This document shows positions 52,498 through 62,394 of a DNA stretch of 64,000 nt, one piece after another. Below the pieces are notes generated by a model. The model was not told where the DNA came from and made no database searches. It worked only from the letters and a program-made list of their open reading frames with translations. Each line of letters opens with the position of its first letter. Position 1 is the first letter of the stretch. Origin of the DNA: JAODBJ01 sp963782465 (lineage in GTDB: Bacteria; Actinomycetota; Acidimicrobiia; IMCC26256; PALSA-610); the NCBI GenBank assembly GCA_963782465.1, contig CAWAJR010000003.1, forward strand, positions 682,001 through 746,000, read 5' to 3'. The translations under genes were made by a program, and so were the position numbers.

Positions 52498-52543
52498 GGT
52501 TGTGTCACTTGTACCCCTCCACAGGGGTACAAGTGACACAACC
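52498..52543. repeat. perfect 21-bp palindrome between aspS and the DUF559 gene
   Basis: GGTTGTGTCACTTGTACCCCT and its exact complement flank a four-base loop CCAC. It lies eight bases after the aspS stop. It shares its arm sequence with the palindrome at 51474-51525 on the other side of the DUF559 gene. No U-tract follows. Confidence 0.8.
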
Positions 52544-52551
52544 CGGGGGGG

Positions 52552-54291
52552 TCAGGGTTTGGGGGCGAGGCGGAGGCCGAGGTCGCGCAGCACGTCGGGG
52601 GCGACGGGCGACGGGGCGCCGGTGAGCGGGTCGGCGCCCGACTGGGTCTTCGGGTACGCAATGACCTCGCGGATGTTCTCCTCGCCTTCGAGGATCGCGA
52701 CGAGCCGATCGATACCGACCGCGAACCCCGCGTGCGGGGGCGCGCCGAACCGGAACGCGTCGAGCAGGAAACCGAACCTCGCCTGGGCTTCGTCGGGTTC
52801 GATGCCGAGCAGCGAGAACACGCGCTGCTGGATGTCGGGGCGATGGATACGGACCGAACCCGAACCGAGCTCCCAACCGTTGAGGACCAAGTCGTAGGCC
52901 TGTGAGCGCACCGACAGCGGGTCGGTTTCGAGCCGGTCGATGTCGCCGGGGTGCGGCATCGTGAACGGGTGGTGCGCCGACAGCGGGCGGCCGTCGTCGC
53001 CGACGCCGTCGAACAGCGGGAAGTCGACCACCCACAGGAAGTGGAGACCGCCTTCGCTCACCGGCGGCCGGCCCAGATCGAGGCGCAGCTGGCCGAGCAC
53101 GGCGCGCACCATCGGACGAGGCCCCGCGACGATGAGCACGAGGTCGCCGGCCTCGGCGCTCAGCGCGTCGCACAGACCGAGCTGCTCGCTCTCGCTCACG
53201 AACTTCGCAACCGGTGATTCGAGCGTTCCCCCGTCACGAACGCGCATCCACACGAGACCGGCAGCACCGAGCGACTTCGCACGATCGGTGAGCGCGTCGA
53301 GACGCGACCGGCCCGTGTCGCCCGCGCCCTTCACGCAGATGCCCTTGATCGCCTCGGCGCCCGCGAAGGCCCGGAACTCGGTCGCCGCGAACACTTCGCC
53401 GAGGTCGCACAACTCCATCCCGAAACGAAGGTCGGGTTTGTCGGAGCCGTAGCGTTCCATCGCTTCGTGCCACGTCAGGCGCGGGATCACGTCGCGCACC
53501 TCGCCCGGCCGCAACGCGTCGGCGACGGCGATCACCGCGCGGCTCGTCGCGTCGAGCACGTCTTCCTGGTCGGCGAAGCTCATTTCCAAGTCGAGTTGCA
53601 TGAACTCGAACTGGCGGTCGGCGCGCAGGTCTTCGTCGCGCAGGCAGCGGGCGATCTGGTAGTAGCGGTCGAAGCCGCCCACCATCAACAACTGCTTGAA
53701 CAGCTGGGGGCTCTGCGGCAGCGCGTAGAAGGCGCCGCGCTGCAGCCGCGACGGCACGACGAAGTCGCGCGCGCCTTCCGGGGTCGACGCGATCAACATC
53801 GGCGTCTCGATCTCGACGAAACCCTGGTCGTCCATCGCGCCACGCATCGCCGCGTTCACGCGCGCCCGCGCCCGGAGATGGTGCTGCATCGGGTCGCGAC
53901 GCAGGTCGAGGTAGCGGTATCGCAACCGGAGCACTTCGTCGATGTCGCGGCGATCGTCGAGCGGGAACGGCGGCGGCTCGGCCTCGTTGAGCACCGTCAC
54001 CGCGTCGCCGACCACTTCCACTTCGCCGGTGGGAAGGTCGGGGTTGACCGTCCCTTCCGGCCGGGCGCGCACCGCGCCCTCCACCTGCAGGACCCACTCG
54101 GAACGTACGCGGTGCGCGGCTTCGAACGCCGGCGAGTCGGGCGAGACCACCACCTGCACGAGGCCCGTCGCGTCGCGCAAGTCGAGGAACACGACCCCGC
54201 CGTGGTCGCGCCGATGCGCGACCCAACCACACAAGGTGACGGTGGTGGTGATGTCGGACGCCCGCAACTCGCCCGGGCGATGCGTGCGCAT
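52552..54291 (-). CDS. aspS: aspartyl-tRNA synthetase
   Basis: The 579-residue class II synthetase has the N-terminal OB fold (VTLCGWVAHRRDHGGVVFLD), motif 1 around MRGAMDDQGFVEIETPMLI, motif 2 with YQIARCLRDEDLRADRQFEF, the bacterial GAD insertion, and motif 3 GFAVGIDRLVAILEGEENIR. ATG at 54291 overlaps the hisS stop by one base (TGATG). Whether it also charges tRNA-Asn cannot be told from this alone. It is the second gene of hisS-aspS. Confidence 0.96.
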   Translation of the reverse strand: MRTHRPGELRASDITTTVTLCGWVAHRRDHGGVVFLDLRDATGLVQVVVSPDSPAFEAAHRVRSEWVLQVEGAVRARPEGTVNPDLPTGEVEVVGDAVTVLNEAEPPPFPLDDRRDIDEVLRLRYRYLDLRRDPMQHHLRARARVNAAMRGAMDDQGFVEIETPMLIASTPEGARDFVVPSRLQRGAFYALPQSPQLFKQLLMVGGFDRYYQIARCLRDEDLRADRQFEFMQLDLEMSFADQEDVLDATSRAVIAVADALRPGEVRDVIPRLTWHEAMERYGSDKPDLRFGMELCDLGEVFAATEFRAFAGAEAIKGICVKGAGDTGRSRLDALTDRAKSLGAAGLVWMRVRDGGTLESPVAKFVSESEQLGLCDALSAEAGDLVLIVAGPRPMVRAVLGQLRLDLGRPPVSEGGLHFLWVVDFPLFDGVGDDGRPLSAHHPFTMPHPGDIDRLETDPLSVRSQAYDLVLNGWELGSGSVRIHRPDIQQRVFSLLGIEPDEAQARFGFLLDAFRFGAPPHAGFAVGIDRLVAILEGEENIREVIAYPKTQSGADPLTGAPSPVAPDVLRDLGLRLAPKP

Positions 54292-55562
54292 CACGACGCT
54301 GGCTCCTCCCGCCGCTCGACCAGGTAGGCCGCGACTGTTTCCCGGCGCACGTCGTGCTGTTCGCCCGTACGCATGTCTTTGACGGCGACGTTGCCTTCGG
54401 CCATTTCCTTGGCACCGAGCATCACGCCGAAGCGCGCCCCGGCGCGGTCGGCCGCGCTCCACTGCTTCTTCACCGCGCGCCCGCCGTAGGCGCGTTCCAC
54501 GATGAGGCCTTCTTCTCGCAATTCGTTCGCGAGCCGTGTTGCTTCGACCCCGCCGACCGCGTCGACGATGAACACGTCGCAGTGCGATACGGGTGGGGGC
54601 ATGACGCCCTCGCTGTCGCACACGATGAGCACCCGCTCGATCCCGATACCGAAACCCATGCCCGGTGTGGGCGGCCCACCCATGTCTTCGGCCAGCCGGT
54701 CGTAGCGGCCGCCGCCGCCGATGGCGTTCTGCGCGGCGTCGAGCGCGTCGCTGGCGAACTCGAACACGGTGCTCGTGTAGTAATCGAAGCCGCGCACCAA
54801 GCGGGGCGCGATCTCGTACGTGATGCCGAGTGCCTGCAGGCCGGCCTCGACGTGTTCGAAGTCCGCGCGCGACGCGTCGGACAGGTACTCGCCGAGCTGC
54901 GGCGCAGCATCGAGCATGTCCTGCCAGTCGGGGCGTTTCGAGTCGAGGATCCGCAACGGGTTGGCTTCGGCTCGCGCCAGCTCGTCGCCCAGCAATGACG
55001 CGTGGTCGTGCCAGTACGCCGTGAGGACGTCGACGTATCGGGCGCGTGATGCGTCGTCGCCCATGGAGTTGACGAGCAGGGAAACTCGCTTCAAGCCGAG
55101 GTCGCGGTAGAAGCCGTGCGCCAGCGCGACGATCTCGACGTCGATGTCGGGGTCGGCAGGACCGAGCACTTCGGCGCCCAGTTGCCAGTGCTGGCGGTAA
55201 CGCCCCTTCTGCGGCTGCTCGGCCCGAAAGTTCGGCGCCAGGTACCACACCTTCCACGGCAACGCCGGGCGGTGCTGTACGTAGGCGCGCACGACCGGCG
55301 CGGTGCCCTCCGGCCGGAGCGCGACATGCCGGCCGCCGCGATCGACGAACTCGTACATCTCCTTGCGGACGACGTCGGTCGACTCGCCGACACGCGTGAA
55401 CACTTCGTAGTGCTCGAGGATCGGTGTGAGCAGCAGCCCGAAACCGGACCGCCGGGCGCGTTCGGCGAACCGGGTGACGACGTCGATCCACCGGTCGGAA
55501 TCCGGCGGTAAGACGTCGAGCATGCCTTTCGGCGCGCGGAAGACGTCTCGATCGGCGGCCAC
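54291..55562 (-). CDS. hisS: histidyl-tRNA synthetase
   Basis: The 423-residue class II synthetase starts RAPKGMLDVLPPDSDRW, has motif 2 PQKGRYRQHWQLGAEVLGP, the histidine-A signature LVRGFDYYTSTVFEF, motif 3 GMGFGIGIERVLIV, and a C-terminal anticodon-binding domain. The GTG at 55562 has no Shine-Dalgarno, but a TAGCAT box ends six bases upstream, pointing to a leaderless mRNA shared with aspS. Confidence 0.96.
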   Translation of the reverse strand: MAADRDVFRAPKGMLDVLPPDSDRWIDVVTRFAERARRSGFGLLLTPILEHYEVFTRVGESTDVVRKEMYEFVDRGGRHVALRPEGTAPVVRAYVQHRPALPWKVWYLAPNFRAEQPQKGRYRQHWQLGAEVLGPADPDIDVEIVALAHGFYRDLGLKRVSLLVNSMGDDASRARYVDVLTAYWHDHASLLGDELARAEANPLRILDSKRPDWQDMLDAAPQLGEYLSDASRADFEHVEAGLQALGITYEIAPRLVRGFDYYTSTVFEFASDALDAAQNAIGGGGRYDRLAEDMGGPPTPGMGFGIGIERVLIVCDSEGVMPPPVSHCDVFIVDAVGGVEATRLANELREEGLIVERAYGGRAVKKQWSAADRAGARFGVMLGAKEMAEGNVAVKDMRTGEQHDVRRETVAAYLVERREEPAS

Positions 55563-55568
55563 CCGAGG

Positions 55569-55574
55569 ATGCTA
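55569..55574 (-). promoter_or_regulatory. -10 box for hisS, leaderless
   Basis: TAGCAT on the coding strand ends six bases before the GTG of hisS, with no Shine-Dalgarno. Confidence 0.45.
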
Positions 55575-55621
55575 CCGGCGCATGTAGGCAATCTTGCGGC
55601 GTTTCCGCCTCGTGCTGATAC

Positions 55622-55795
55622 GGCGAGCGTCAGCGAGCTCGCCAGCAAGCGAACGCCCGCGACGACGGAGGAGGAGCAGTGAGCGAGCGAGACGGCATGC
55701 GAGCGTCAGCGAGCTCGCCAGCAAGCGAACGCCCGCGACGACGGAGGAGGAGCAGTGAGCGAGCGAGACGGCATGCGAGCGTCAGCGAGCTCGCG
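55622..55795. repeat. 76-bp tandem repeat, AGCGAGCG family
   Basis: Two full copies and one partial copy of a 76-bp unit start at 55623, 55699 and 55775. The unit contains CTCGCCAGCAAGCGAACGCC and CGCGACGACGGAGGAGGAGC, nearly the same as the short units of the array at 16025-16637. It fills the gap between hisS and the minor pilin operon, ending two bases before the last pilin gene. Confidence 0.85.
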
Positions 55796-55796
55796 G

Positions 55797-57434
55797 CTAC
55801 TTGTCGGCGGCCGGCACCGGGATCTCGGCCCAGGTCGCCTCACCCCACGCCGACGCGACGGGGTCGAGGAACTTCGGCGGCGACAAGTACTTCAACCGTT
55901 GGTCGTAGGTGTAGTTCTTGCTGAAGCCGGTGTACGGCGAGCCGCCGCTCGTCGTCCCGACCGGGCCGCGGTAACGCTCCGCGATCGCCCCGTTCACGGT
56001 GAGGCTGCCGAGCGGCGCGCCGATCGCATAGTTCTGGACCCAGAACGAGTGGTTGACCGACAAGATCGCGGCGTCGATGGTCGGGTTCTGGAACTTGGCG
56101 TTGCGCGCCGATTCGTTGGGGAAGTTCGCGTCGAGGTTGCAGGAGTACGAGTTGCCACTCGTGCACTGCACGGGGTGGTACACCTCGACGTAGTTGTTCG
56201 CGACCAGGCCGAGCAGATCGGAACCGCCGAGCCCCGACTTGTAGGTGAGGTTCCAGGTGACGTCGATGTTGTTCTCGGCCGCGACGGTCAGCTGCCCCGA
56301 CAGGGTGCCCTCGATGAACACGTCGCCGTACCGGCAGTTGTACGTCGTCTTGTCGTTGTTGATGGGCAGGCCGAGGGGCTGCGAGCGACCGTTCGACAAC
56401 GGCGTCGACGGGCAACCGCTCGTGTAGTTCGCGTCGGTCGCGACCGACGGCACCGTCTGCACGTAGATCACACCGTTCGACGGCAGCTTCCCGGTGCCGT
56501 TGGTCGGGCACTGCCCACCGGCGGTGTTGTGGACATCCTTCGAGTACGGACTGTGCACCGTCATCGAGCCGCTGCTGTTGAGCACGATCCGCGTCGGCCC
56601 CGTGTAGAGGCAGCCACCGGCGCCGACCGCGGTTTCGGCTTTGATCGCCGAGTTCGTCGGCGGCATCGTCAGCGGCGGGAGAAGCTTCGGGTCGCCCGGG
56701 TTCGCGAACACGGGCGAGTTGCTCCCGCAGCTCGAGTTGACGCGGTAGCGCTTGTTCGAAGGATCGTTCCAGCTCGTCGACGTGTTGTCGTTGAAGTGCG
56801 GTGAACCGCAGACCATGTAGGCGTCGTTCGAGTGCAGCGGCCCATTGATCGTGTCACCGCTCACGAAGTTGATGTCGGTGCAGTTCGAGTCGCGGCCGGC
56901 GTAGTAGTACTTCGAGCACGCCACCTGGGCCTCCGCCGCGGTGAACGGCGAGCCCGTATAGCTCGCGGGGTCCTTCGTCTCGTAGTCGGTGAAGTAGAGG
57001 TAGTCGATGAAGCTCCGCCGCCGCAGCGACGCGTACACCGTGCGCTCCGTACCGTTCACCTTCCCGGTCGACGTGAGCTTGATCACGCCGTCGGTCTTGA
57101 GCGTGCCGGCGTCGACGTCGTAGCGGTACTGCGCCGGGGTGGAACCACCGGCCACGCTCACGTATTGCTTGAACGCGAGGTTGCCGTCGGGTGGGAGGTT
57201 GCCCGCGTTGTACTGCCAGTAGTTCGAGTTCTGGTTGAGGCGGAAGACGTAGTCGTCGATGCCGGCTTCGGCGGCGCTGAGCGCGCCGTTCCAGTTCTGG
57301 TCGTGGCGCGAGATGTTCTGCGACCCGACGCCGTAGGCCACGACCGCGCTCGCCAGCAACATCAAGATCACCGATGCCGCCATCACCGACGCGAGGGCGA
57401 AGCCGGACTCTCGATCGTTCCTCGACGCGTTCAT
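55797..57434 (-). CDS. PilX-like pilus-associated protein
   Basis: The 545-residue protein starts with a PilX-type N-terminus, ESGFALASVMAASVILMLLA, which has the Gly cleavage site but no Glu at +5. It continues SAAEAGIDDYVFRL, typical of PilX proteins. The long exported part is rich in Asn, Ser, Thr and Tyr and has several Cys pairs, with late repeats such as NNIDVTWNLTYKSG and AILSVNHSFWVQNYAIGAPL that suggest a beta-helix. It is the last gene of a three-gene minor pilin operon and may be a tip adhesin. ATG at 57434 overlaps the upstream stop by one base. Confidence 0.8.
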   Translation of the reverse strand: MNASRNDRESGFALASVMAASVILMLLASAVVAYGVGSQNISRHDQNWNGALSAAEAGIDDYVFRLNQNSNYWQYNAGNLPPDGNLAFKQYVSVAGGSTPAQYRYDVDAGTLKTDGVIKLTSTGKVNGTERTVYASLRRRSFIDYLYFTDYETKDPASYTGSPFTAAEAQVACSKYYYAGRDSNCTDINFVSGDTINGPLHSNDAYMVCGSPHFNDNTSTSWNDPSNKRYRVNSSCGSNSPVFANPGDPKLLPPLTMPPTNSAIKAETAVGAGGCLYTGPTRIVLNSSGSMTVHSPYSKDVHNTAGGQCPTNGTGKLPSNGVIYVQTVPSVATDANYTSGCPSTPLSNGRSQPLGLPINNDKTTYNCRYGDVFIEGTLSGQLTVAAENNIDVTWNLTYKSGLGGSDLLGLVANNYVEVYHPVQCTSGNSYSCNLDANFPNESARNAKFQNPTIDAAILSVNHSFWVQNYAIGAPLGSLTVNGAIAERYRGPVGTTSGGSPYTGFSKNYTYDQRLKYLSPPKFLDPVASAWGEATWAEIPVPAADK

Positions 57435-58093
57435 CAGCTCGCCACCGCGTTGTAGTCGACGTTGGGAAGGCGCACACGGTTGAGCAACGTGGTCGCGTTC
57501 TTCTGCCAGGGGTTGGACTTGTAGACGATGAGGGTGATCGACACCGACTTGATCGCGAGGAGGTCCGACGCCGACAGCGGCGTAGGACCGAGGTTGTTGC
57601 CGTCGGAATCGATGAACGTGAAGATCGGCTGCGCGGCGGTGTTGGCCACGAAACTTCCGACGAGGCGGGTCGTCGGTGATGTCGTGTTGTAGGTGTAGTT
57701 CGGTGCGACCGTTCCCGGGTCGGGGTTCCATACCTGCTCGATCAGCCGGTGGTCCGCATCGATGTAGATGTGCACCTTCTTCGGCGCGGCGGTCGTGTCG
57801 AGGTTGGCGTAGAAGACCGCATCGGTGGCGTCCGCGTTGGTGAACGGTGACGTCCCCGCGCTGAGGCGCACGGCCGTACGCAAGTCCTTGCTGACCGTGT
57901 CCATCAGGACCCGGGCCTGGTCGAGGTTCTGCAGGCGGGCACCGGCGCCGGCCGTCGCGTTCTCGGTCGAGACAATGCCCTGGAAGATGACCACGGAGCA
58001 GATGCCGAGCAGGAGCAGGGTGGCCATCATCTCCAGCAACGAAGAGCCCCGCTCGTCGCGGAGGGCTCGACGGCGCGTGAGCAACTCGATCAT
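57434..58093 (-). CDS. PilW-like prepilin protein
   Basis: The 219-residue protein has a 16-residue leader ending DERG, then SSLLEMMATLLLLGICSVVI with Glu at +5, a class III prepilin signature. The C-terminal part, with QARVLMDTVSKDLRTAVRLS, matches the PilW/type II J-like minor pilins that help start pilus assembly. It overlaps the upstream PilV-like gene by four bases and the PilX-like gene by one. Confidence 0.85.
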   Translation of the reverse strand: MIELLTRRRALRDERGSSLLEMMATLLLLGICSVVIFQGIVSTENATAGAGARLQNLDQARVLMDTVSKDLRTAVRLSAGTSPFTNADATDAVFYANLDTTAAPKKVHIYIDADHRLIEQVWNPDPGTVAPNYTYNTTSPTTRLVGSFVANTAAQPIFTFIDSDGNNLGPTPLSASDLLAIKSVSITLIVYKSNPWQKNATTLLNRVRLPNVDYNAVAS

Positions 58094-59373
58094 TGGACGT
58101 CCACTTCAAGTGCCGGCGTCGACGCCGCGTTCGGGTCGAGCACCAACTCGGGCCAAGCGGTCGCCGGGTTGTTCCCGTCGACCGAGATCGTCCACGTGCC
58201 GTACGGCAGCGCGGCCGTGAGTTGGCCGGCGGCGTCGGTGACACCCAACGTGTGGGTGGCACCCGCGCCGCAGATGTTGTCGGCGGCATGGGTCGCGACA
58301 ACGGTCGCGCCCGCCACCGGCGCCGCGGCCGCGTTCAACACGGTGAGTTGCGCGCTCGGCACCGCGACGTTCATGGCGGCGCTGCCACCGGCCGGCGGTG
58401 CGACGCCCGCGGCGCGGGCGGCACCGGGCCAGTAGGGGCCGTAGTTGGTCGTGCCGACGATCTTGATCCCTTCCGGGTCGGCGTCGGCACACTCGCCCAC
58501 CCACGCCTGGTAGCCCTCGAGCGACGGGAACAGGTCCGAGACGGTCCGGGTCGTACCGGTGCCGGTGAACATCCGCTGCCCGTTCGGGAGGTACTGCGAG
58601 TTCGCGAGCGTCAGCGCGAGATCATCGGGCGGGGCCCCGCCGGCGGTCGGCACGATCGTCGCCACCAGGTTCGCGGCCCGGTCGTAGTCGAACTGGACGG
58701 AGCTGATGTTGCCTTCGGTCACGCCGAGGGTCTGCGTGGGCGTCGCGTTCGACTGCCGGTCGACGTAGCCCGGCGTGTTGAGCGTGACGGTGTAGGTCCC
58801 CGGCGTCAGGAACGCGAAGAACGCACAGCCTTGGGTGTTCGTGGGGAGCGTCTTGTTCTCCGGCCCGTTGATCGTCACGACGGCACTGCCCTGCGGGAGC
58901 GCGTTCGTGTCGAGCACCTTCACCGCGATGTGGCCCGTGTTCGGGTCGTAGGCGCCGACGGGCGGTGCGAGCATGGAGTCGGAGACGACGGGTTTCGTGC
59001 CGTGCATGTCGGCCCAGGAAACCTGGACGTGCACCCGCAACAGTTGCGGCGAGCCGCTGCTGTCGCAGGGGCTCGTCGTGGACGACTTCGTGACCCAGGT
59101 GAGGTCGCGCCGCACCGAGTAGTTCACACCGCCGACGGTTTGGGTGATCGTGCGCGGAACCAGCGTGGTGAAGTCGGCCTCCCGCACGACGTCCATCTCG
59201 TCGGAGGCGAGGTTCGCGGCGACGCTGCGGTGCCGGTCGGTGCGCGTCAGGTTGAGGCCGGTCGACACGCTCGCGGCAACGCCGGCCATCACCAGCGCGA
59301 AGAGCGACATCGCGACGACGAGCTCCATGAGGGTGAGACCGCGTTCGTCGACGACGGGCGCCGGGCGCCTCAT
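58090..59373 (-). CDS. PilV-like prepilin with large exported domain
   Basis: The 427-residue protein has a leader ending DERG, then LTLMELVVAMSLFALVMAGV with Glu at +5, and HRSVAANLASDEMDVVREAD, typical of PilV/type II I-like pilins. An unusually long C-terminal part follows, with two or three predicted carboxypeptidase-regulatory-like beta repeats (HIAVKVLDTNALPQGSAVVT, and AQLTVLNAAAAPVAGATVVA). These may act as adhesive or spacer domains. ATG at 59373 follows GGAG. It heads the operon; the 188 bases to relA hold no gene. Confidence 0.83.
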   Translation of the reverse strand: MRRPAPVVDERGLTLMELVVAMSLFALVMAGVAASVSTGLNLTRTDRHRSVAANLASDEMDVVREADFTTLVPRTITQTVGGVNYSVRRDLTWVTKSSTTSPCDSSGSPQLLRVHVQVSWADMHGTKPVVSDSMLAPPVGAYDPNTGHIAVKVLDTNALPQGSAVVTINGPENKTLPTNTQGCAFFAFLTPGTYTVTLNTPGYVDRQSNATPTQTLGVTEGNISSVQFDYDRAANLVATIVPTAGGAPPDDLALTLANSQYLPNGQRMFTGTGTTRTVSDLFPSLEGYQAWVGECADADPEGIKIVGTTNYGPYWPGAARAAGVAPPAGGSAAMNVAVPSAQLTVLNAAAAPVAGATVVATHAADNICGAGATHTLGVTDAAGQLTAALPYGTWTISVDGNNPATAWPELVLDPNAASTPALEVDVQ

Positions 59374-59561
59374 TCGTCTCCTCGCTGGTTGCGCGGTGCG
59401 CACACTCATCTCCCGCTGTTCGCGCTCCCCAGCCGTTGTGCCCGAACGTGAACATCGGCACATTTTTTCGGGGGCTTGAGCGGGCCGCACCTGAGACGGA
59501 TGGCATCCCACCCGTCCCGTCACCGTTCCCGGGCCGTGCGGGCCTGGATTGGCAGGAACTG

Positions 59562-61762
59562 TTACTGGTTGTCGGCGCCGGGCAGGACGCGCGCCGCGTC
59601 GTAGACCGAATGCACCCGTTTGACGGCCGAGAGGATCGAATCGAGGTGGCCGGGATCGGCGAGCTCGAACTCGAAACGCAGGCGCGCGATGCGGTCGGAC
59701 TGGGTCTGCGAGCTGCACGAGATGATGTTCACGTGATGCTCGGAGAGGACGTCGGCGACGTCGCGGAGCAGTTTCGAACGGTCGAGCGCCTCGACCTCCA
59801 CCCCGACGACGTAGTTGCCCGGTGCGTCGTTGTCCCAGTCGACCTCGATGACCCGGTCGGCCTGGCTCCGCAGGCTCGCGGCGTTCGCGCAGTCGCTGCG
59901 ATGCACCGAGACACCGCGACCGCGGGTGACGAAACCCATGATCTCGTCGCCCGGGACCGGGGTGCAGCATCGCGAGAGGCGCACCATCACGTCGTCGAGA
60001 CCCTCGACGTGCACGCCCACACGGCTGTTCTTGCTGCGCTTCCGGGGCGGGCGGCTGACCGTGACGGGGAGTTGCTCCTCCCCGCCGCGCAGCTCGCGCT
60101 GCACGCGTTGCACGACGGCCTTCGCCGACACGTGCCCTTCGCCGATCGCGGCGTGCAGCGCTTCGAGGTCGGCGTAGTTGAGTTTTTCGCCGGCCGTGAT
60201 CATCACCGCGGAGCTGGCGAGCTTCTGCACCGGCAGGCCTTCTCGGCGCAACGCCTTGATCAACTCTTCGCGACCGGCATCGATCGCGTCGACCCGGCGC
60301 TCGCGGGAGAACCACTGGCGGATCTTCGAGCGCGCTCTCGGCGTCTGCACGAACTGCAACCAGTCGCGGCTCGGCCCCGCGCCTTCGACCTTGCTGGTGA
60401 AGATCTCGCAGGTGTCGCCCGATTGCAGGTTGGAGTCGAGCGGCACCAGCCGCCCGTTCACCCGAGCGCCGATACAACGATGCCCGACCTCGGTGTGGAT
60501 CGCGTACGCGAAGTCGACCGGTGTCGACGCGCTCGCGAGCGTGATGACCTTGCCCTTCGGCGTGAAGACGAACACCTCGTCTTGTTCGAGGTCGATCTTC
60601 AGGCTCTGCATGAACTCGTCGGGGTCGCTGGTTTCCTGCTGCCAGTCGACGAGCCGCTGCAGCCAGAGCAGGTCTTCGGTCGGGTTGCGCTGTTCCTTGT
60701 AACTCCAGTGCGCGGCGACGCCGAACTCGGCCCGGCGGTGCATCTCCGTGGTGCGGATCTGGAACTCCACCGGCTTGCCGCGCGGCCCGACCACCGTCGT
60801 GTGCAACGACTGGTAGAGGTTGAACTTCGGCATCGCGATGTAGTCCTTGAAGCGGCCCTGCACCGGCCGCCAGAGCGCGTGGATCGAACCCAGCGCGCCG
60901 TAACAGTCCTTCACCGAGTCGACGATGACGCGCACGCCGAGCAGGTCGTTGATCTCGGCGAACTCCTTGCCCCGTACGACCATCTTCTCGTAGATCGACC
61001 AGTAGTGCTTCGGGCGGCCGCGCACCTCCGCCTCGATGTTCAACTCGGCAAGCCGGGCTCGCACCTGCTCGAGCACGAGGTCGAGGTCTTCGCTGCGTTC
61101 CGGCGCGGTCGAAGCGACCATCTGCTCGATCTCCGCGTACCGCTTCGGGTGCAGCACCGCGAACGAGAGGTCTTCGAGCTGCCACTTCACGTCTTGCACG
61201 CCGAGCCGGTGCGCGAGCGGCGCGTAGATGTCGAGGGTCTCCTGCGCGATACGGAGCTGCTTCACGTCGGGCAACGAGGCGATCGTGCGCATGTTGTGCA
61301 GCCGGTCGGCGAGCTTGATGAGCAGGACGCGCACGTCCTTCGCCATCGCGACGAGCATCTTGCGCATCGTCGCGGCCTGCTGCGCCTCCTTGGAGTCGAA
61401 CTGGAGCCGGTCGAGCTTGGTCACGCCGTCGACGATCGCGGCGAGGTCGGCCCGAACTCACGGTTCACGTCTTCGAGCGTGACGGTGGTGTCTTCGACCG
61501 CGTCGTGCAGCAACGCGCCGGCGAGGGTGACATCGTCGAGACCGAGCTCGGCGAGGATCACCGCCACGCCCACCGGGTGCGCGATGTAGGGATCGCCCGA
61601 CCGGCGGACCTGGTCGATGTGGGCATCGCGGGCCACGTCGTAGGCGTGCTCGATGAGCAGGGTGCCGGTCTTGGGGTGCCGCTCCCGGTACGCGTCGAGC
61701 AGTGGGCGCAGCGTCGTGTCGACGTGCGGTTGGGGGCGGCGGCGAGGCAGGACGGTCTTCAT
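59562..61762 (-). CDS. relA: bifunctional (p)ppGpp synthetase/hydrolase, split by a frameshift
   Basis: This Rel protein makes and degrades (p)ppGpp in the stringent response. From ATG 61762 the HD hydrolase domain starts (YIAHPVGVAVILAELGLDDV, LLHDAVEDTTVTLEDVNREF). Near 61451-61453 the frame breaks; it resumes with VTKLDRLQFDSKEAQQAATM, LLIKLADRLHNMRTIASLPD, the synthetase segment GVRVIVDSVKDCYGALGSIH, a TGS domain (VFTPKGKVITLASASTPVDF) and a C-terminal ACT domain. One extra G (GGG to GGGG) restores EFGADLAAIVDGVTKL and about 733 residues. A sequence error is likely. Confidence 0.93.
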
Positions 61763-61857
61763 TTCGGTCTCACCGCCCACGAACGCTTATCGGCGCGGTG
61801 ATCATCCCGCTCAACCTTCTCGCGCGCCGAGAAGCCGACGCCCAGCCGTGGAGACCG

Positions 61858-62388
61858 TCACGCATAGCCGACCACCGTGTGCAGCCGCCGGCCCGGAAGC
61901 TTGTCGCGACCGTGCAGGAACTCCAGCTCGATCACGAACGCGAGCGCCACGACCGTGCCGCCCAGCCGTTCGACCAACGTGCAGGACGCGGCCGCGGTGC
62001 CGCCGGTGGCGATCACGTCGTCGACGACGAGGACCCGCTCCCCCGGCCGCACCGCGTCACGGTGAATCTCGAGCAGGTCGCTGCCGTACTCGAGTTCGTA
62101 TTCCTCACGCTCGATCTCCCACGGCAATTTGCCCGGCTTACGGACCGGCACGAACCCGGCCCGGTGGCGGTACGCGATCGGGGCCGCGAACACGAACCCG
62201 CGGGCCTCGATCCCGATGACCTTGTCGATCCGCTCGCCTTCGAACGGCGCGCCGAGGGCGTCGACCGTTGCCCCGAAGACATCGGGGTCGGCCAGCAGCG
62301 GCGTGATGTCCTTGAACACGACCCCCGGCCGCGGGTAGTCGGGGATGTCGCGGATGTGCGCTCGGAGGAGTGCCGGGTCGACGCCCAT
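61858..62388 (-). CDS. apt: adenine phosphoribosyltransferase
   Basis: Apt salvages adenine to AMP. The 176-residue protein starts LLRAHIRDIPDYPRPGVVFK and has KVIGIEARGFVFAAPIAYRH, RKPGKLPWEIEREEYELEYG and the PRPP loop VLVVDDVIATGGTAAAS, all family landmarks. The reading frame runs on from secF without a stop, but ATG at 62388 is the right family start and has a TACCAT box six bases upstream. It is therefore treated as a separate gene with its own leaderless promoter. Confidence 0.93.
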   Translation of the reverse strand: MGVDPALLRAHIRDIPDYPRPGVVFKDITPLLADPDVFGATVDALGAPFEGERIDKVIGIEARGFVFAAPIAYRHRAGFVPVRKPGKLPWEIEREEYELEYGSDLLEIHRDAVRPGERVLVVDDVIATGGTAAASCTLVERLGGTVVALAFVIELEFLHGRDKLPGRRLHTVVGYA

Positions 62389-62394
62389 CCGACG

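Noticed and set aside
51474..52543. An insertion sequence with a transposase
   Set aside because: The gene between the palindromes shows no transposase motif, and no target-site duplication could be seen. It is kept as a finding, not as an IS element.
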